From: Chitinophagales bacterium
GTDB lineage: Bacteria > Bacteroidota > Bacteroidia > Chitinophagales > UBA2359
Direction of reading: 5' to 3'
Length of the DNA: 10,473 nt
Assembly: GCA_020629335.1 (NCBI GenBank)
Contig: JAHDDN010000170.1
Span: 1 to 10,473 of the forward strand
Shown here: positions 6,389 through 10,473 of the stretch, one piece after another
Position numbering within the stretch: position 1 is the first letter of the stretch
How the letters are laid out: the number at the start of each line of letters is the position of its first letter
Position numbers and translations under genes: made by a program
The notes under the pieces: generated by a model
Told to the model about the DNA's origin: nothing
What the model saw: the letters and a program-made list of their open reading frames with translations, nothing else
The model's database searches: none

Positions 6389-8119
6389 ATGAAAGAGAGT
6401 AAGAAAAGAAGAACCAGAGCCAGAGAATCCCGAGCCGCCATAGAACGGCTTTATATTGCTATGCGCCACCTTTTTATCCGAGGGTATTATAAACCCTTTG
6501 GTGTATCAGGTATGGCGATTATTGAGGCACTCAAAGATTTAAGTCCTGAAATATACGGGGATATTACCCACAAAGAAAAAGTAGAATTAGAAGGTTTATC
6601 TTATGTAATCAATCGTTTGCCAAAAGGCGTAGAGGAGTGTCGATTAATCAAATTAATTTCTGATGAAGGATATCGTAATTCTAGCTTCCCTGTTATTGTG
6701 CCTGCTAAAAGGAGAAGAAATTGTTATCGAATAGATAAGGAGGAGATGTTTATTGAGGTTACAAGAGGTCGTTCAGAAATCTATGACATTTTGACTCATC
6801 TGACCTTTTTATTTGTAGAGGCAGAAAAGATCGCCAAAAATGCAGTAGATGAGTTTGGGAATTATACGCGTGAGTTTAAAAAGATAGAGGAAATCGTACA
6901 ATCACGTTCGAGTAGGATGATTACCAAGCAGCCTTATGAAATTCCTGTGGAAGAGATCAACTTGATTTATTTGAGTACTCTTTTAGGTCGTACCTTTGAA
7001 GATGTCGAAACCATTTACCGACGTTTTAATGAAGAACCAGAAAGTTATAATGATTTATTTCATGTCACCTACTGGTTAGGAAAAACGGCTTTGGCGGATA
7101 AGAATGAAAAGAAAGAGCGGGAAATTAGTTTTACTTCTACTCTTAGAGATAGAATTGGTCATCATATTTATGGCGGAAGATGGGCGAAAAATATCAAGAA
7201 AAAACTATTTGAACATGGCTTAATGGAGCGTCCCATCCATATCATTAGTGCTAATTTGCATTCTGTGTTGAATTGCTTTTTTGCTCATCCAGCCTTAGAT
7301 GATAGTCCAATTGCAAAAGGAAAAAATATAGAAGGTTTAGCGGTACTTTTAAGCGATTCAGATAAAGCTCCAAGAATGGACATTGTCACCGATTATGCCG
7401 ATAGTAATGGTATGATGTTAGTAGAAGATATATCAGGGACTAATCTTCATATTCAAATATTTGATACTGCTAAGATTGATTTGGAAGACTTATCGCCAGA
7501 GCTAAAAGTTAATCCGACTTATATAAAGGAGCAAAAGCCAGTCATTTTAGTGATGGATTATGCTTTCGGTGAGCAAGCCTTTGAAACGATGGATGAATTG
7601 CTTCGTTCCATGTATGTAGATGGCAAAGAATATCCCATGAAAGTGGAGTCGATTTCTATCATGGGCAAAGCGGGGACTTTAACAGGAAAAAAAGGGGACA
7701 TCATGGTGCCCAATGCCCACGTTTTTGAAGGAACTGCCGATAATTATCCTTTTAAGAATGACCTCAGCGTTGAGGATTTTCAAAACGATCATGGTATGGA
7801 TGTATTTGAAGGTCCTATGATTACCGTTTTAGGTACTTCCCTCCAAAATACCGATGTTCTAAACTTCTTCAAAGAATCAAGCTGGCATGCCATTGGTCTT
7901 GAGATGGAAGGCGCGCACTATCAAAAAGCTATTCAAGCTGCTTCCAAAATCCGTAATGTCATTAGTGAAGATGTAACACTTCGTTATGCTTATTATGCGT
8001 CTGATAATCCATTACTCACAGGTAGTACCTTAGCTTCAGGTGGTTTGGGCCTCTCAGGAGTTAAACCGACCTACTTGATTACCTTGAAGATTTTGAATAA
8101 AATTCTTTCGGGGAACTGA
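6389..8119 (+). CDS. Uncharacterised protein with nucleoside phosphorylase-like C-terminus (probable DUF6909)
   Basis: A 576-aa soluble protein of unproven function; the family resembles one I recall from Bacteroidota as DUF6909. The ATG at 6389 is used; an upstream TTG at 6380 would add only three residues. The basic N-terminus (KESKKRRTRARESR) precedes a mostly helical region to about residue 280, with no recognised domain. From about residue 380 the pattern matches MTA/SAH nucleosidase and purine nucleoside phosphorylases: VILVMDYAFGEQAFETM (E395 where MTAN has its water-activating Glu12), MGKAGTLTGKKGDIMVP (glycine loop and GDI), LEMEGA (E505-M506-E507, the ribose-binding EME) and YYASDNP (D539 at the catalytic aspartate). 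So a nucleosidase or phosphorylase activity, or an inactive nucleoside sensor, is inferred. It follows bshC by 57 nt with its own promoter box; imperfect hairpins follow its stop. Confidence 0.8.
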   Translation: MKESKKRRTRARESRAAIERLYIAMRHLFIRGYYKPFGVSGMAIIEALKDLSPEIYGDITHKEKVELEGLSYVINRLPKGVEECRLIKLISDEGYRNSSFPVIVPAKRRRNCYRIDKEEMFIEVTRGRSEIYDILTHLTFLFVEAEKIAKNAVDEFGNYTREFKKIEEIVQSRSSRMITKQPYEIPVEEINLIYLSTLLGRTFEDVETIYRRFNEEPESYNDLFHVTYWLGKTALADKNEKKEREISFTSTLRDRIGHHIYGGRWAKNIKKKLFEHGLMERPIHIISANLHSVLNCFFAHPALDDSPIAKGKNIEGLAVLLSDSDKAPRMDIVTDYADSNGMMLVEDISGTNLHIQIFDTAKIDLEDLSPELKVNPTYIKEQKPVILVMDYAFGEQAFETMDELLRSMYVDGKEYPMKVESISIMGKAGTLTGKKGDIMVPNAHVFEGTADNYPFKNDLSVEDFQNDHGMDVFEGPMITVLGTSLQNTDVLNFFKESSWHAIGLEMEGAHYQKAIQAASKIRNVISEDVTLRYAYYASDNPLLTGSTLASGGLGLSGVKPTYLITLKILNKILSGN

Positions 8120-8153
8120 TGTGATGCTTAATTGGTGTATTGGTACTTGGTGT

Positions 8154-8197
8154 ATTAGTATGTTGGTTAATTGGTACGACTTAACTAATATACTATT
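8154..8197. repeat. 17-bp-arm imperfect hairpin downstream of the 576-aa gene
   Basis: Bases 8154-8170 (ATTAGTATGTTGGTTAA) pair with 8181-8197 (TTAACTAATATACTATT) over 17 positions with one true mismatch and two G-T wobbles, around a 10-nt loop. It sits 34 nt after the stop at 8119. The surrounding stretch is rich in TTGGT words (TTGGTGTATT at 8132-8141 and 8147-8156; TTAATTGGT at 8128-8136 and 8167-8175). It may serve as a transcript end, although no T tract follows. Confidence 0.55.
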
Positions 8198-8227
8198 CAA
8201 CTACTCTGACTACGACCTTTCGAAGAA

Positions 8228-8315
8228 CGGCTATTTTATATTCCTTGAAAGGGCCGACACATAGGTCGGCTATTTTATATTCCTTGAAAGGGCCGACACA
8301 TAGGTCGGCCCCTAC
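8228..8315 (+). repeat. 39-bp tandem duplication with ACATAG-loop hairpin copies 3 and 4
   Basis: A 39-base unit at 8231-8269 is repeated exactly at 8270-8308, with three further matching bases on the 5' side. Each unit contains the hairpin stem GGGCCGAC, loop ACATAG and GTCGGC. The second copy is complete (arms 8290-8297 and 8304-8311, then CTAC to 8315); the first lacks the last two C bases because the next unit begins there. The stem's fifth pair is C-G here, against G-C and A-T in the copies near bshC. The remainder of the gap 8316-8421 has no gene and no TAnnTTTG box, only the hairpin before the decarboxylase gene. Confidence 0.88.
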
Positions 8316-8361
8316 GAAATCAAATGAAAAATATACGATTCAACCAATTCACCAATCAACT

Positions 8362-8400
8362 GTTAAATTATTATATGGTTTAATTAATAAACCATTTAAC
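8362..8400. repeat. Nested AT-rich palindrome upstream of the UbiD-family gene
   Basis: Inner arms TGGTTTA (8376-8382) and TAAACCA (8388-8394) enclose ATTAA, and outer arms GTTAAA (8362-8367) and TTTAAC (8395-8400) extend the stem with an 8-nt bulge on the 5' side. It lies 21 nt before the start codon, where it could be an operator or a leader hairpin. No promoter box is visible to choose between these. Confidence 0.6.
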
Positions 8401-8421
8401 TAATCCACGAATCCCCAACAG

Positions 8422-10269
8422 ATGAGTTACAAAACTACCCACGACTGCATACAAGACTTGGAAGCCCACGGTCATCTTATCCGAATCAAACAAGAAGTAG
8501 ACCCCTACTTAGAAATGGCTGCCATACAGCGAAGAGTCTATGAAGCAGGAGGGCCAGCCATATATTTTGAAAATATCAAAGGCTGTAAATATCCAGCCGT
8601 TTCTAACCTCTTTGGTTCTATGGAGCGCAGCCGTTTTATGTTTAGGGAAAGCATGCCCAAAGTGCAAAAACTGATGCGTTTAAAAGCTGATCCTACACAA
8701 ATTATGAAAAAGCCATTCAGCTTTCTCAATATGCCCAGCTTAGGCATGACTGCACTTCCCAAAAAAGTTAGTAAATCCAAACTCAAAGACTTTGATCTCA
8801 TTTCGATAGATCAACTACCGCTTATCCACTCTTGGCCAATGGACGGAGGTGCTTTTGTCACTTTGCCCATAGTCTATACGGAAGACATAGAAACCCCAGG
8901 GGTGATGAAGTCGAATTTAGGAATGTACCGCATCCAACTAAATGGCAATGACTACCAAACAAATCAAGAAATAGGCCTCCACTATCAACTCCACAGAGGA
9001 ATCGGTGTACATCAAACCAAAGCGAATGCCAAAGGTGTGCCATTGAAAGTAAGCATTTTTGTAGGTGGACATCCAGCTCATACACTAAGTGCAGTCATGC
9101 CTTTGCCCGAAGGCATACCCGAAGTTACCTTTGCAGGAGCAATGGCCAATCGTCGATTCCGATACACGATAGATGATGGCTATGTCGTTTCTACGGATGC
9201 CGATTTTGTGATTACAGGAGAGGTGTATCCGATGGAGAATAAACCAGAAGGCCCATTTGGAGATCACTTGGGCTATTATAGTTTGGTGCATGACTTTCCA
9301 CTCATGCGGGTACATAAGGTCTATGCTCGTAAAGAAAATGCGATTTGGCCTTTCACCGTAGTAGGTCGTCCTCCACAAGAAGATACCAGTTTTGGTGCCT
9401 TAATTCACGATATTACAGGGCCCGTTATTCCTTCCGAATTGCCAGGTCTACATGCGGTTAATGCGGTAGATGCAGCAGGCGTTCATCCTCTCTTATTAGC
9501 AATAGGCAGTGAGCGCTATACGCCTTATGTATCGGAGCGAAAGCCTCAAGAAATACTCACTATTGCCAATCATATTTTGGGCTTTGGCCAGATGTCTTTA
9601 GCCAAGTACTTATTCATCATCGCCAAAGAAGACAATACCCGATTAGACATTCACGACATTAAGGCTTATTTCCAACATGTTTTAGAGCGAGTAGACTGGA
9701 CCAGAGATTTACATTTCCAAACCAAGACCAGCATAGATACGCTCGATTATAGCGGGGAAGACTTGAATTCAGGCTCTAAGGTAGTTATCGCTGCAGCAGG
9801 GGACATCAAACGAACTTTAGGTACTGAATTAAAAAGCGAACTCGTCTTGGATGATGGCTTTCAAAATCCACAAGTTGTGATACCTGGTATTATTGCTATC
9901 AAAGGTCCAAAGTATGTCAGTGACATCATCGCTCAATCAGAAATGGCTCGTTTGTCAGCCTCCTTGGCTACCAATGGATTAGAACCACTCCAAGAATGGC
10001 CACTCGTACTTGTCGTAGATGATGCTGAGTTTACTGCTCAAACGCTCAATAATTTTCTTTGGGTAACTTTCACCCGTTCCAATCCTTCTCATGATATTCA
10101 TGGGGTAGATAGCTTCACCAAGCACAAGCATTGGGGTTGCAATGGCCCACTAATCATTGATGCACGGATCAAGCCTCATCATGCTCCTCCACTGATAGAT
10201 GATCCAGCCATCACTGCCAAAGTTGATGCATTAGGAGCAGTAGGCGGCCCTTTGCATGGGATAATTTAG
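8422..10269 (+). CDS. UbiD-family prenyl-FMN-dependent decarboxylase (long type)
   Basis: A cytosolic reversible decarboxylase of 615 aa that should need prenylated FMN made by UbiX, which is not in the window. Aligned by eye with E. coli UbiD and fungal Fdc1, the metal/cofactor ligands are N165 and R170 in SNLGMYR, H191 in LHRG and E234 in IPEVTFAG. The catalytic acids are E276 and D281 in PEGPFGDHLGYYS. GRPPQEDT (316-322) and the C-terminal VVDDAEF...FLWVTFTRSNPSHDI region (531-559) are also family hallmarks. It is over 100 residues longer than E. coli UbiD, mainly through an insertion around 405-520; long forms of this size occur among decarboxylases annotated for menaquinone synthesis (for example in epsilonproteobacteria). 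The quinone role is therefore plausible but inferred, and aromatic-acid decarboxylation is the alternative. The gene appears monocistronic: repeats lie on both sides and no promoter box was found. Confidence 0.9.
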   Translation: MSYKTTHDCIQDLEAHGHLIRIKQEVDPYLEMAAIQRRVYEAGGPAIYFENIKGCKYPAVSNLFGSMERSRFMFRESMPKVQKLMRLKADPTQIMKKPFSFLNMPSLGMTALPKKVSKSKLKDFDLISIDQLPLIHSWPMDGGAFVTLPIVYTEDIETPGVMKSNLGMYRIQLNGNDYQTNQEIGLHYQLHRGIGVHQTKANAKGVPLKVSIFVGGHPAHTLSAVMPLPEGIPEVTFAGAMANRRFRYTIDDGYVVSTDADFVITGEVYPMENKPEGPFGDHLGYYSLVHDFPLMRVHKVYARKENAIWPFTVVGRPPQEDTSFGALIHDITGPVIPSELPGLHAVNAVDAAGVHPLLLAIGSERYTPYVSERKPQEILTIANHILGFGQMSLAKYLFIIAKEDNTRLDIHDIKAYFQHVLERVDWTRDLHFQTKTSIDTLDYSGEDLNSGSKVVIAAAGDIKRTLGTELKSELVLDDGFQNPQVVIPGIIAIKGPKYVSDIIAQSEMARLSASLATNGLEPLQEWPLVLVVDDAEFTAQTLNNFLWVTFTRSNPSHDIHGVDSFTKHKHWGCNGPLIIDARIKPHHAPPLIDDPAITAKVDALGAVGGPLHGII

Positions 10270-10275
10270 CCCTTT

Positions 10276-10435
10276 AGGAACGTTTAAAAAATAAGATTGG
10301 CATTTGCAGCTAAATATTTTGTATCAAGACAAGGCGAAAAATGCAGGCGATGCAGCGCATCGGCAAGGCTTTTCAACGAAGTATTGGTACAAAAGATTAG
10401 TTGCTAAATGTGGAAATTATTTTTTAAACGTTCCT
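10276..10435. repeat. 160-bp long palindromic element with 19-bp terminal inverted repeats
   Basis: Bases 10276-10294 (AGGAACGTTTAAAAAATAA) recur perfectly inverted at 10417-10435. The inner arms stay related at roughly half to 60 percent of positions (for example TTTTGTATCAA against TTTTGTACCAA), and the exact centre is a small hairpin CGATGC-AGC-GCATCG (10348-10362). It starts seven bases after the decarboxylase stop, has no ORF and no obvious target-site duplication. It could be a non-autonomous mobile element of MITE type, a REP-like repeat, or a large transcript-end hairpin. Bases 10436-10473 after it are too short to annotate. Confidence 0.8.
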
Positions 10436-10473
10436 TAGAGCTATTTTTTGAAGAAATGGCCCAGCAATTGCGG

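Noticed and set aside
8228..8315. Possible CRISPR array
   Set aside because: Only two units, identical throughout with no unique spacers, and no cas genes nearby.
9247..9285. Catalytic change in the UbiD motif (Asp instead of the second Glu in EGPFGE)
   Set aside because: E. coli UbiD also has GDH here, so Asp is a normal family variant.
10456..10473. Beginning of another gene (ATG followed by codons for A-Q-Q-L-R)
   Set aside because: Only six codons before the window ends, with no ribosome site or promoter; cannot be told from chance.

Overview
The window reads as chromosomal DNA of a Bacteroidota bacterium, plausibly Saprospiria-like, although that lower rank is a guess. The grounds are: exact TAnnTTTG promoter boxes (the phylum's -7 element) upstream of three genes; no Shine-Dalgarno sequences before starts; a bacillithiol gene (bshC); a large protein of a type I associate with Bacteroidota (probably DUF6909); AT-rich composition; and gaps packed with palindromic repeats. 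No phage, transposase, CRISPR, rRNA or tRNA was seen.

Layout. Bases 39-1714 hold a tight two-gene run: a six-helix rhomboid protease, then a PLP-dependent threonine aldolase 11 nt downstream. This run converges on a small minus-strand gene (1942-2370), a membrane-anchored, cysteine-rich DUF4258 protein; the gap between them is filled by copies of a TATGGACC-type repeat that can fold into hairpins. Divergent from the DUF4258 gene is a sodium:solute symporter (2523-4349). Bases 4350-4702 hold only repeats: a short palindrome, a structured element of about 218 nt, and two inverted copies of a 27-nt hairpin. Then come bshC (4703-6331) and, 57 nt later with its own promoter box, a protein of unknown function (6389-8119) whose C-terminal third carries residues matching the active site of nucleoside phosphorylases/MTA-SAH nucleosidases. 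A second repeat-filled gap (8120-8421) contains two more copies of the same 27-nt hairpin in a 39-bp tandem duplication. A long-type UbiD-family decarboxylase (8422-10269) follows, and directly after it a 160-bp palindrome with 19-bp perfect terminal inverted repeats.

How the genes relate. They are mostly housekeeping or metabolic singletons: membrane proteolysis, glycine/threonine interconversion, solute uptake, low-molecular-weight thiol synthesis, and a prenyl-FMN decarboxylation that may belong to quinone synthesis. No single pathway links them. The least ordinary content is (i) the nucleosidase-like domain in the uncharacterised 576-aa protein, and (ii) the non-coding layer, at least five repeat families in 10 kb, one of which changes its stem bases in a compensatory way between copies, as expected if the folded form is what is maintained.
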